Of a DNA stretch of 64,000 nucleotides, positions 26,441-35,989 are shown one piece after another. Under the pieces are notes generated by a model. It searched no databases, was not told the origin of the DNA, and saw only the letters and a program-made list of their open reading frames with translations. Numbering within the stretch: the stretch's first letter is position 1; every line of letters begins with the position of its first letter. The DNA comes from Oryza sativa Japonica Group (lineage: Eukaryota > Streptophyta > Magnoliopsida > Poales > Poaceae). The stretch spans positions 35,369,001 through 35,433,000 of the forward strand of contig NC_089037.1 in NCBI RefSeq assembly GCF_034140825.1. Direction: 5' to 3'. Both the position numbers and the translations under genes were made by a program.

Positions 26441-27629
26441 GACGCCGATGCTGATCCATGTGATGTCCTTATCCATTTATCTAGTTTCTGTAGTTATGAT
26501 CATGAAGCTCATGTCCGGCGCCTAAGAATTTTTAGTACGCGTTCAGACTCCTGCCCACTTGGGGCACACGTAAATTTGAGCAAAAGAAAGAGCACTAACA
26601 ACCGTTGCCATGACATCACTGCAAATCTAATGCTCCCTCTAGAGGTTGTTGCCGGTTCGTTCTTCGAAGTACTGTTGACCAAGGCAGGCGGCCTCCCGGA
26701 ACCAGCATAAACAAAACCAGAGATCGATGTTCTGTATTCCCAGAAAAAAAAAGAAAAAAAAGGCCAGGTTCTCCGTACCCAACCCCCAACTCTCTAGAAA
26801 TTCAATGCAGGGAAAAAAAAGATAAAAAGTCGTGGCATCAGATACGAACCAACATGATGCAACCGAGTAGTACTAGTAGCCAGTAGGACCAAACTCCGCT
26901 GACTAGTACGAGCAGTTTCCACTAGCAAGCGGCAACACCGGTTACACATCATCGCGCAACGCGCACGCGACGCAACGACAGGAACCACCGCTCCTTGCGC
27001 GCGAGGCAAACGGAAGCCGCGCGCCCGTGCGGCTTGGACTAGTACGCTTGTGGGGAAAATGGAGAACGTGAGAATATCGCGGTAGATTCTGCCATTTTTC
27101 CTCACGATTCGGCCGTGCTGCCAATCTCATCGCCGCGTCGCAGCGCGCCGCGCTGGGGTTAAGCCGGCCTGATGCCCGCCTGCCGTTGATGGGCGTAAGC
27201 CGCTAGCTGTCACCGACCGGGGGCGTACGTAATTACGTGCGTGCGTGGAGTGGATCGCGCGGCGGCCGGCCTCCGCGAAAGGCGCGGCTCGGTTAATCGC
27301 ACGCGCCCTCCCGTTCCGACTTCCCGTACGTGTGTGGTGGGACGGAATTCACATCACGGTCACAGGTCATACGTACAGTTTCTACACAGCTCTACAGGTC
27401 TGAGAGGAAATCGAGACTGTACATGCATCGCGATGTATATACGTTTGACTATCCCCGGCCGCACAAAACGGAGACAGGTTTACAACTGTGTCTATGGTCT
27501 GGATTCACGGTTCACCGTAACAAATAGTAAAACCAATACTAGTACTCCATAAAAGTACTGCAGTAGACCGGGTTCAAATGTTCTGGATGGTCACGGTCGA
27601 TTGACCACTATAGGTGCTTTAATTAATTA
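26441..27629. other. Spacer with an orphan GC/CpG-rich patch
   Basis: No supported gene. From about 26940 to 27330 the sequence becomes rich in CpG (CATCGCGCAACGCGCACGCG, GCCGCGTCGCAGCGCGCC), unlike its AT-rich surroundings, but no exon with splice signals or a known protein can be read from it. Confidence 0.5.
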
Positions 27630-27884
27630 GGGCTGGTTTGGTTTGTGACCTAAATTGGTCTTACCAATTTTCGTCGATACTAAATTTTAGCAAGTTTTTG
27701 TATGGTTAATTTTGGCAAGGCAAATTTATGTCTGGATTAGAGCTAAAATAGCCTAAGTTAACTATTGAAATGACCTATTTTCTTAGGTATACCTAAATTT
27801 GGTTTCAAACCATATAAACAGTAAACACTATTGAAATTGATAAATATTGATAAGGCTAATTTAGACCTCAAACCAAACCAGCCC
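27630..27884. mobile_element. Tourist/Gaijin-like MITE
   Basis: Left GGGCTGGTTTGGTTTG and right CAAACCAAACCAGCCC are perfect inverted repeats flanked by TTA on both sides; 255 bp, no coding capacity. Confidence 0.88.
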
Positions 27885-28321
27885 TTAATCCCGCGATCAT
27901 AGACACAATCCATCGCTCAGCAAATCGAGCTCGAGAACGTTCTAGGCCCTTCCAGCAACCCCAAGCAGGGCCCAACTAGTGCTAATATAATCGATCGGAA
28001 TAAAATAATTGAGTGGATTATCCGCCGCGGGCGGTGGCGGCGCGGGCGACGACGTTGCCCCCGCGGCTAAGCAACCAACAGCCGCCACGCGCCATGGTTT
28101 GCCATGCCGTGCCAGCTGATGAGGTCACTGCCCACCCACACGTCCGTCTCGCCCGCATCCCACTCCCCCCGACCCCATCCAAATCCAAGCCGTCCACCTC
28201 GCCGCTCGTCGCGTTGGCCGCACGCGATTGGCGCAGCCACGCCACCTCGCCACTATGTCGGTCGCTTCCCCCTCACCTCCTTGGCAAACACGTAAGCCCC
28301 CACCGCCTCGTCTCCAAAACC

Positions 28322-28330
28322 TATATATAA
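28322..28330 (+). promoter_or_regulatory. TATA box of the first tandem C2H2 gene
   Basis: TATATATAA lies about 100 bases before the ATG, leaving a leader of roughly 75 bases. Confidence 0.7.
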
Positions 28331-28430
28331 GCGCGGCGCGCGCCACCAACCCATCCATCGATCTCCCCCCAACCAAAAATCTCTCTCTCAATCCATCGAT
28401 CCATTAATTCACAAGCTTATCGAATCGGAG

Positions 28431-28943
28431 ATGAAGCACCCGAGGCAGGAGGAGGAGGTGTCGCTGGCGCTGGCGCTGAGCACGGACTGCTCGTCGACGG
28501 CGTCGGACTCGTCGGCGGCGGCGGCGGGCGGCGCGGCGAGGAGGAAGAGGGCGCGGCGGAGGAGCGTGGTGGCGACGTCGGGGGAAGGGGAGTTCGTGTG
28601 CAAGACTTGCAGCCGCGCGTTCCCGACCTTCCAGGCGCTCGGGGGCCACCGGACCAGCCACCTCCGCGGCCGGAGCAACGGGCTCGACCTCGGCGCCATC
28701 GGCGACAAGGCGATCAGGCTGCACAGGGCGGCCGACAAGGAGCACAGGGACAAGCACGAGTGCCACATCTGCGGCCTCGGCTTCGAGATGGGCCAGGCGC
28801 TCGGCGGACACATGCGGCGCCACCGCGAGGAGATGGCCGCCGCCGGCGGTGGATCCTCCGCCGACGACTGGGTCTGGCGCTGCGACGCGCGGCCGGAGGG
28901 GATCGCCGCCGAGCCACCGGTGTTGCTGGAGTTGTTCGCCTAG
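28431..28943 (+). CDS. ZFP182: Two-finger C2H2 zinc-finger protein, probably ZFP182
   Basis: Single exon, 170 aa. Finger 1 (C57, C60, H73, H77) and finger 2 (C111, C114, H127, H131) both have QALGGH helices. A basic stretch RRKRARRR (37-44) is a likely nuclear signal. The N-terminal SLALAL and the C-terminal LLELF are leucine-rich repression-type motifs. Family members are stress-induced nuclear regulators. From memory, rice ZFP182 is an 18.2-kDa two-finger protein from this part of chromosome 3 linked to salt, drought and ABA responses; size and context fit, but identity was not checked. The gene at 31999 is its tandem duplicate: finger regions, HECHICG linker and PPVLLELF tail are nearly the same. 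The coding region is very GC-rich, as usual for intronless grass genes. Confidence 0.93.
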   Translation: MKHPRQEEEVSLALALSTDCSSTASDSSAAAAGGAARRKRARRRSVVATSGEGEFVCKTCSRAFPTFQALGGHRTSHLRGRSNGLDLGAIGDKAIRLHRAADKEHRDKHECHICGLGFEMGQALGGHMRRHREEMAAAGGGSSADDWVWRCDARPEGIAAEPPVLLELFA

Positions 28944-29537
28944 TTACCGCTGGTCTCCATTAGTTTCGTCCAAGTTTTGAACTGACGCAGTGTGTGTCAC
29001 CATTAATTAGTTCATGTACATGTCTAGAAAAAAAAAGTCAGGTTCATCGATCTTGTAACTATGATAGGGGTTTAATTTTTTTTTTCATTAGCGTTTGGGT
29101 TGTTCGGTTTTGAATCGGTCAGTTTTTGAACCGTTTGGTGGAGATTTGTTGAGTTCAGATGTATATACACACACAGATGTAATATAATTCTTTCATTCAT
29201 AGCTATACCTCTTGTAAATATATGCAACATTTATGTTTGTGCCAGAAATAAATTCAGCGCGCTGTTCCTCCTGATCATTATTTCCGAAATTTTATCCCCA
29301 GATTATTCTTCAAGCAAAAAAGATATTTAAATTTCCCAGTCCCTGATTGCAAATTTGCAGTCCAAGTTCAACTGAGCTTCGATATGCGTAATAACAGTGT
29401 TGCACTGTTGCGTGCAGAATCTGACGGAGACACACATATATCTGTGAATTTGTTCCTTATACGTGTAGCCACGTCATATCCCTTTCAACCTCTAAATGTG
29501 ATCTGACTAGATCCTTACTGGGGGGACATATCTGATA
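28944..29537. other. 3' UTR and spacer after the first tandem C2H2 gene
   Basis: Probable 3' UTR to about 29.25 kb, then AT-rich spacer. No gene seen. Confidence 0.5.
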
Positions 29538-29915
29538 CTTCCTCCGTCCCAGTAAAATTGATGTTTTAAGGTTAGCATCCAAGATTAGCTGTTGTGCAAA
29601 ATTACCAAATTATCCCCATGATTTGATTCAGCTGTCATTTCCAGCATTTATACATGCATTCCGAATATTCTAGAGGATGTTTCCAGCAGTAATGAAGTAA
29701 CCACAACTCACTACCACGTGTTACGGGGAGTACACAAATTGGCGCCTTGGCCACATGTTTGATAAAGGGGCAAAGCCATCATTAACATATTCAAAAATTT
29801 GAATCAACAATTAAACTTGCTTTGGCGTCCAGGAGTGCATCTTCTCTGTGTAGCGACACATTTTTTGGGACAAGCTTGGGGCGTTGAAACGTCAATTTTA
29901 CTGGGACGGAGGAAG
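29538..29915. mobile_element. Long Stowaway-like element
   Basis: Left CTTCCTCCGTCCCAGTAAAA and right TTTTACTGGGACGGAGGAAG are perfect inverted repeats flanked by TA on both sides. At 378 bp it is longer than typical Stowaway MITEs; no transposase-like frame. Confidence 0.87.
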
Positions 29916-31186
29916 TATGTACATATATCCACTCTCTGTTAATTTACCTCAAGTACTCCGAAATTACATAATACAGGCTAGACAAATCTCGCCCTTGTTC
30001 TTAAGAAAAAAAAAGAAATCAAGATTAACCACCACTGTATAGGTACGATCATGTGTGATTCTTCCATACTCTCATCCATTAATTAAGTGCCTACCCAAAC
30101 ATTTGAGAGAAAACAACAGAAAATTGTCCCTAGCTAGCTGGATAGAAACTATAATGCAATTGATCTCATCCACGAGGGACATTTGTCAAAGAGAGAAACT
30201 GCTTCAGCAATATTAGCATAGGGCAACACTTGGCAGAAAACAACACTCTCTTTGAATTATCATTTTTCTTCAATTATTGACGCTAGTTGGGGGAAATTAA
30301 CACATTTGGACCTCTTCAAGCTGATCAAGGAGAAGGATTTCAGGGATTTACGACCGAAGACGCGCCCGTCAGTTCACTAATTAATTGATTCCCTAGCAAA
30401 CAGATCACCGACTAAACGATCACATAGTAGATATTAATTTACACAGTTTTTGAGCACACGCTTGTAGACGTAGTCACAGCAGGAGCAAGCACACACACAT
30501 GCATACATATGCATGTCCATCGAAAGGAGCTGTAAATTAAACTAATCAAGCTAGAGCTAATCAATCCCCTTCGGATACTTCGCAGTATTAGTATTACTAT
30601 ATACTAGTATAATTGTTTCGTAAGGATGGAACAAGGAAAGTGACAGGAAGCTAGGACCGAACCTGAAACTGAAACGAGTCTTTGTTCGTAAGAAACAGCA
30701 AGCCAATATTCAGCACTTCTCTTCAGGTATGAATTGAATGGTCTCACATAGGAGTACCGAGTACGTACGGGTGAATAATCTTGAGCGCGTTAGTTGCTTG
30801 TATGTGCTACGTATACTTCACGGGAAAGTACGTAGTATCATACAATTGACAGCACAAACACCTTACATGTTCCGTTTGTTTTATCCACAATCTTGTTTGG
30901 AGAACACGCGCGGATCCAAATCTGGAAGTGGTAGGTTGCTAGTACCTGATATTTCCTGCCAAGTACTTCTACTACTAGTACTGACCTCACGTGAGTACGC
31001 ATGACGATATCAATCCAACGCGAAGGCACCAAATAACGGAAGTTTACTCACTTTCTTCTTCGGGTGCAAGACTAGCACTCTGACCGGTCAAAACCAAACG
31101 TCGGTTGGACCCCACCACCCCGAACCATCCAACGGTGCAGCACCAGTGGGCCCCACACACCCTTTCTACTCGCAGCTACTGCCTTC
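29916..31186. other. Spacer between the two C2H2 genes
   Basis: No gene seen. A palindromic G-box CTCACGTGAG lies at 30987-30996. Confidence 0.5.
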
Positions 31187-31326
31187 GGCTGTGTTTAGAT
31201 CCAAAGTTTGTATTTAAACTTCAGTCCTTTTTCATAACATCAATCTGTTATACACACACAACTTTTCAGTCATATTATCTCCAATTTTAACTAAAATCTA
31301 AACTTTACGCTGAACTAAACACAGCC
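31187..31326. mobile_element. Small Tourist-like MITE, 140 bp
   Basis: Left GGCTGTGTTTAGAT and right AACTAAACACAGCC are inverted repeats with TTC directly repeated on both flanks. No coding capacity. Confidence 0.8.
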
Positions 31327-31329
31327 TTC

Positions 31330-31540
31330 GTCCCAATTTGAGTACAGATACAAGTTTCCGTGTCAAATATTTTACCATCCGTTTTATTTAAAAAATTTAT
31401 AATTTTATTTAAAAAAATAGTGATATATAAAGTATTATTTATATTTTATCATCTAAAAATAAAAAAATACTAATTATAAAAAATTTAAATAAGATAAACG
31501 GTTAAACTTTGGATGTGAGCACTGTAAAACTACACTCTTT
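31330..31540. mobile_element. Stowaway-like MITE remnant
   Basis: The interior (CCATCCGTTTTATTTAAAAA on the left, AAATAAGATAAACGGTTAAAC on the right) matches the layout of the 328-570 element. Termini are eroded; left starts near CGTCCCAATTTGAGTA. Confidence 0.55.
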
Positions 31541-31810
31541 TTTATACGGAGTTCTAACGTAACCCCCACCGTTTATGTTAACGCCCACTTGACTATTTCG
31601 TGGACCCTTCCTGTCTTGTCCGCGGGCCGCGCGGTCGGTGTGAGGCCAGCGCACACGCACATCTGAGCCAAGCCAAGCCAGCCGGCCCAAGGTAGTAAAC
31701 GCGTCCCACCCAAAGCGTACGTACAGAAGGTTCCGACGTTTCAGACGATTCGCCGACTGCGACCGACGCGCTCGCCATGGCGTCCTCCACCGCGCCTGCG
31801 CCGTGGCGTG

Positions 31811-31847
31811 CACGTGACAATCTCATCTCCTTTCGTACCGTATATAA
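31811..31847 (+). promoter_or_regulatory. G-box and TATA box of the second tandem C2H2 gene
   Basis: CACGTG at 31811-31816 (core of an ABRE-type GCACGTGAC) is followed by TATATAA at 31841-31847, 150 bases before the ATG. A G-box this close to the TATA box fits ABA- or stress-responsive control, known for related genes; here it is inference. Confidence 0.6.
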
Positions 31848-31998
31848 GAGCCACCCCATGCATAACACCCAGTCCCAACACCAGCACAGCAATATTAACC
31901 ATTCTCTCGATCGAGTCAGAAGCTAGCTAGCTAAAACTCGTCTCGTCGATCATCTTGTGTTCGATCGATCTCCAGTTCGTTCGGTTTCTTTCTTGACC

Positions 31999-32433
31999 AT
32001 GACCAAGCATCCGAGGGACGGCGAGGTGATCAGCCTCTCGCTGTCGCTCACGCTCGGCGCTGCCGCGGATAGCGGCGAGCGGAAGAAGCCGCGGCGCGGG
32101 TCGTCGCCGGCGGCGTCCGGGAGTGGGGACTTCGTCTGCAAGACGTGCAGCCGCGCGTTCCCGTCGTTCCAGGCGCTGGGCGGCCACCGGACCAGCCACC
32201 TGCGCGGCCGCCACGGGCTCGCGCTCGGCCTCGCCGCCGCCACGGCCAAGGAGACCACCAAGAAGGTGCAGGAGAAGCCGGCGGCGGCGGCGACCCACGA
32301 GTGCCACATCTGCGGCCAAGGCTTCGAGATGGGCCAGGCGCTCGGCGGCCACATGCGCCGCCACCGCGAGGAGGCCGCCGCCGCCGCCGCGGCGGTGCAC
32401 GCGCCGCCCGTTCTGCTCGAGCTCTTCGTTTAG
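31999..32433 (+). CDS. ZFP15: Two-finger C2H2 zinc-finger protein, probably ZFP15
   Basis: Single exon, 144 aa. Finger 1 (C47, C50, H63, H67) and finger 2 (C102, C105, H118, H122) carry QALGGH. The N-terminal LSLSLTL is a clear LxLxL EAR-type motif; the C-terminus PPVLLELFV repeats that of the neighbour at 28431. It lacks the strong RRKRARRR block and the Trp-containing tail segment of its neighbour, having KKPRR and an alanine run instead. From memory, rice ZFP15 is a 144-residue two-finger protein next to ZFP182, matching this length; not verified by search. The ATG is the first in frame after the TATA box and agrees with the MKHPR start of the duplicate (MTKHPR). Confidence 0.92.
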   Translation: MTKHPRDGEVISLSLSLTLGAAADSGERKKPRRGSSPAASGSGDFVCKTCSRAFPSFQALGGHRTSHLRGRHGLALGLAAATAKETTKKVQEKPAAAATHECHICGQGFEMGQALGGHMRRHREEAAAAAAAVHAPPVLLELFV

Positions 32434-32775
32434 ATTCGTGCGATTGCTGCCTGTACATATTGGTGCACGATTGTGGCTATTGCATTCATTATTTTTCTTT
32501 TTTCAGATAGAGATTTTACCATTGTAGGAATTGCTTTACGCTGGATATACTAATTCATTCATTCATTCATTAGTCAATTCTCCAATCGAATTTTATCTGT
32601 GTCAGACTGTTCGATCGAATCGGCTGTGTTCTACGTCCATTGTTCCCTGTTTTCAAATATTGATTTATATATGTACCACACATGTACATGCCAGAATAAT
32701 TTAGATAACAGAGATCTTACTCACATGATGGAAGCGTAGTTTGTTCTGTGTACATACACATAATCTACACCATAC
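32434..32775. other. 3' UTR and spacer
   Basis: Probable 3' UTR of the second C2H2 gene, with a short (ATTC)n run near 32551. No gene seen. Confidence 0.5.
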
Positions 32776-33511
32776 CACTGTTACAGAAAGACCATCGGTG
32801 TCTATTGCGAAATCCCTATAGGTGCCGAATTTTCCAACCGGCATTACGGGTGGCGTAGATGACTCCGAGTCATTGGTGCCAGTTCCATAACCAGCACATT
32901 TAAGGCTCAATTGAGAAATCGAGCTGATACATCGAGTTACTCCTCGTTACCCCAACTCCAATTCAAATCTCAAATCCAAATTAGATCGTCACCAAGATCG
33001 ATTGAAAATCACATAACGTGGGCATACACATAATCAAAGACAACAAATTTTTTTTCGCAAATCAGCAAATTAAACCCGTCGACCATTCACTTCACGACGT
33101 CTAGGGAAGGCCGTTGGCCACTGAGCATCGACTGAGGCAAGGCGGTTGTTGAGGAAAGATTGCTATTGAGGTCATCGAGAGCAGATCTGGTGGAGGGCAC
33201 CGCGCGGGGCCAAATCTGGAGGTCTTCGAGCTCGGACATGTTAGATCTGGCATTGGAGCCACCACCCTTGCCGTCACTAAAGAATCCGACACAAGAGGGC
33301 TGGGGATAAACGGGGCCTCTAGCTGCCAAGCACTAGAGGGGGGGAGGGTGCGAGGCCGACCACTGGTCGCTGGGGAGAGGCGCGGATGGAGAGGAAGAGA
33401 AGAGAGCTGGAGCGGGAGAAGCTGAGGATAAGGGCATAAGGAGAACCATATATATTTGGCTCCCATGCCACACGTCGTTTTTTCCCCACGTGGCACGCTC
33501 AGCTTGTAGTG
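32776..33511. mobile_element. Short CACTA (En/Spm)-like non-autonomous element
   Basis: The left end starts CACTGTTACAGAAAG, followed by GGTGCC-type subterminal motifs typical of CACTA ends (CATCGGTGTC, TAGGTGCCG, TTGGTGCCAG). The right end closes with CTTGTAGTG, the complement of CACTACAAG. No transposase is visible. The flanks (TAC and ATG) do not match, so this may be a rearranged remnant. Open frames in 33.09-33.52 kb on the minus strand belong to it and have no known product. Confidence 0.5.
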
Positions 33512-34756
33512 ATGACATCTATGATATATTATAAGTATTATATTTTAAAAAATATATTAATATTATAGGCATAGACTTTTATCTAAAATTGGTACCTCTA
33601 TGTGCTTAAAAATGTAGTCTTTTTTTTTTCCTCAGTGGAGGTGGGAAATGGTTAATAAGTGCCGTTTTTAATTTTTTTCGCCCTGGGAATTACAGTTCTT
33701 GTGTACGTTTGAGGTGCTGAACAAAAATGACCGTCCGTTATTAGCTAATCCGATGGTTCCCATTCCATTCTATGGTCTGTCAGACATCACAGGCTCACAG
33801 CTAGTAACGCCTAACAGCGGTGAATTGACCGTACATGATATTACCACTTTACCAGGCGTCACAGATCAGAAAAGCTCATATACGCAAGCTATCAGAAGGA
33901 AACGCGGCTAGTCGTTCGAGTCTGTGTACGTGGCACTGTCAAGGCAGTGCATAGTACAGACATGCCAAGCTGGGCGCATTTCAGTTGAGTTTCTTCCCTT
34001 GATAAAAAGAAAACACGGTGGCGACGAGCAACTGGTGCGCCGGTGCCGTCCTGGAAAGTCACCGGCCGGCCGATTTGTTTCGGTGGATTTGGTCCATTTG
34101 CACAGCAAAGTGTGACGGGGCAGCTACCTTGCACAGGTCAGACGATTAGTACGCAACAGCTGCGAATTCTGAAGCTTTTTCAGTTGTTTACTGTCATGGT
34201 GTCATATTTCTCGCATCGATCCTCAACATATGCATGACAACGTGGACTCATCATGAATTCGCTGTAACGGTATTAGAGCTAATTATTATCATTTCTGATC
34301 GCATATGGAAAGCTTCAACGTCATGACTAGTTCAGTCAGCAAGACGTAGCTGATTTGAATTAATCAAGAGAAGCTTGTGAGAGAAACGACGCACAAGCGG
34401 AATTTGGAGTTTTGTAGTTTCAGTTTTGGCTGGGAGAGTGTTTGTGGCTTGAGTTAGGCTTCCTGCTGCCACGTCAAGACACCATCTGGAAGACTGGAAC
34501 CATCTATCCCAGAGCAAAACTAACAAAGCCACAGTATGCTCACACGTGTACACATCTCCCTCTAAATTATTTCTTCGAAAAGGACTCGGACATCCTATTA
34601 AAGGATCCAATATTCTGATAAAACACTCACAAGCTACTGAGTGCAAATCTTCAATTGCAACTACTTTCTGCGAACTTCTGATCGACCATTGCAGAATCCA
34701 ACTAATTGTTTCTTCAGACTTCTTCAGAGCATTCTCCAGGACACTTCGAACGAAAC
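33512..34756. other. Spacer and ADF upstream region
   Basis: No gene seen. A G-box CACGTG lies at 34543-34548, about 210 bases before the ADF start codon. The last ~150 bases are probably the ADF promoter or 5' UTR. Confidence 0.5.
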
Positions 34757-35373
34757 ATGGTAAGCATGATAAAGCTGCTCACTGCTTCAGAATTCAGGTT
34801 GTTGTCTTGCCAACTGAATTTGCCAAGAATTCAGTGATCAGTTCTTCACTGATTTGGTCATAATTCAGTGATCAGTTTGTTCGAAGTTTCAGAATTCAGA
34901 ACTTTATGCGTGTGTTTGTGCAGGCGAACGCGACGTCGGGTGTGGCGGTGAGCGAGGAGTGCAAGGCGAGGTTCCAGGAGCTGAGGGCGGGGCGGGCCCA
35001 CAGGTTCGTGGTGTTCAAGATCGACGACGCGATGCGGCAGGTGGTGGTCGACAGGGTGGGCCCACGCGACGCCGGCTTCGACGAGCTCACCGCCAGCCTC
35101 CCCGCCGACGGCTGCCGCTACGCCGTGTACGACCACGACTTCACCGTCAGCGACGCCACGGCCACGGCGGCCGCCGGCGAGGGCGGCGAGGCGCCGCGCA
35201 GCAAGATCTTCTTCGTGTCGTGGTCGCCGGCGGCGGCGGACGTGAGGAGCAAGATGGTGTACGCGAGCTCCAACGAAGGGTTCAAGAAGGAGCTCGACGG
35301 CGTCCAGATCGACCTGCAGGCCACCGACCCCAGCGAGCTCACCCTCGACGTGCTCAAGGACCACACCTCCTAA
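34757..35373 (+). CDS. ADF: Actin-depolymerizing factor, diverged tandem copy, 2 exons
   Basis: Exon 1 is only the ATG (34757-34759) followed directly by GTAAGC; exon 2 is 34924-35373. The product is 150 aa, starting MANATSGVAVSEECK with the regulatory serine at position 6. ADF-homology landmarks are present: HRFVVFKID, a YAVYDHDF strand, and the actin-binding helix RSKMVYASSNEGFKKELDG. ADF/cofilin severs and depolymerizes actin filaments in the cytoplasm. Compared with the neighbour it has an Ala/Gly-rich insertion of about 11 residues after the YDHDF strand and lacks the second intron at the conserved tryptophan. It is probably one of rice OsADF4/OsADF5. A longer open frame starting inside the intron (MRVFVQ) is not used, since the family always starts M|ANA. 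Confidence 0.92.
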
Positions 35374-35989
35374 TTAATCACGCCGTTAATTACCTCGATT
35401 TTCCAAGTAATTACGTTGGCATTGCAGCCCATGTGTATGTGTGGTTTGTACGGCTTGCTTGGTGTTTGGATTGTGTACGTGTGTGGTTAATTTACATTAC
35501 GCGAATAATAAAGAGACGATTAAACCGGTGATCGGTCGATCGCGCTTGCACCTTAATTTCGTCCATGGAACAGATCAGCACAAGCATATAACGACGTGTC
35601 CTCTATAAAAGGGTAAAATAAAATATAAAAATAAATAAATAAAATACGGGGGAAAAAATCTCGCTTTTAGCAAGGACATTTCGCCTGGACAACTTTTCTC
35701 GGCAGCAATGATAGGCCGTCACGCCTCATCTCAGCCGTCCATCCGGGAATCCGACGACCGCGGAGGCGTGTAGAGGTAGGCCAACCACTTGGGTTGGGAA
35801 CTTGGGAGCAGTGGACGCCGCGGCGACTCCATCAAACACAACACAAAGACACGAGAACAAAAGCCCGAGCTCGCTGCAGTAGCAGAAGCGTCTCGCTTTC
35901 CCCTTTGCTGCTGCTGCTGCTGCTGCGCCGCCGCCTCCGCCGCCGCCGCCGCCGATTCCGCTCCCCTCCCTTCCCCTCCGAGCTCAGCA
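35374..35989. other. Short spacer between tandem ADF genes
   Basis: Contains the 3' UTR of the first ADF and the promoter and leader of the second. The leader holds a CTG run and CCG/GCC runs (about 35906-35952). No clear TATA box. Confidence 0.55.

Noticed and set aside
27241-27552. 103-aa plus-strand frame near the CpG patch
   Set aside because: No homology recognised, no splice or promoter context, and the frame quickly loses coding character.
28404-28917. Antisense frames of 134-139 aa over the C2H2 gene at 28431, and similar ones over the genes at 31999 and 15035
   Set aside because: Mirror images of GC-rich coding sequence; the sense frames hold the intact zinc fingers.
33087-33518. 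Minus-strand open frames up to 131 aa
   Set aside because: They sit within the CACTA-like element and show no recognisable product or splice context.
34906-35373. ADF read as an intronless 155-aa frame starting MRVFVQ
   Set aside because: The first six residues come from the intron; the conserved M|ANA start with ATG followed by GTAAGC at 34757 fits the family and the tandem neighbour.
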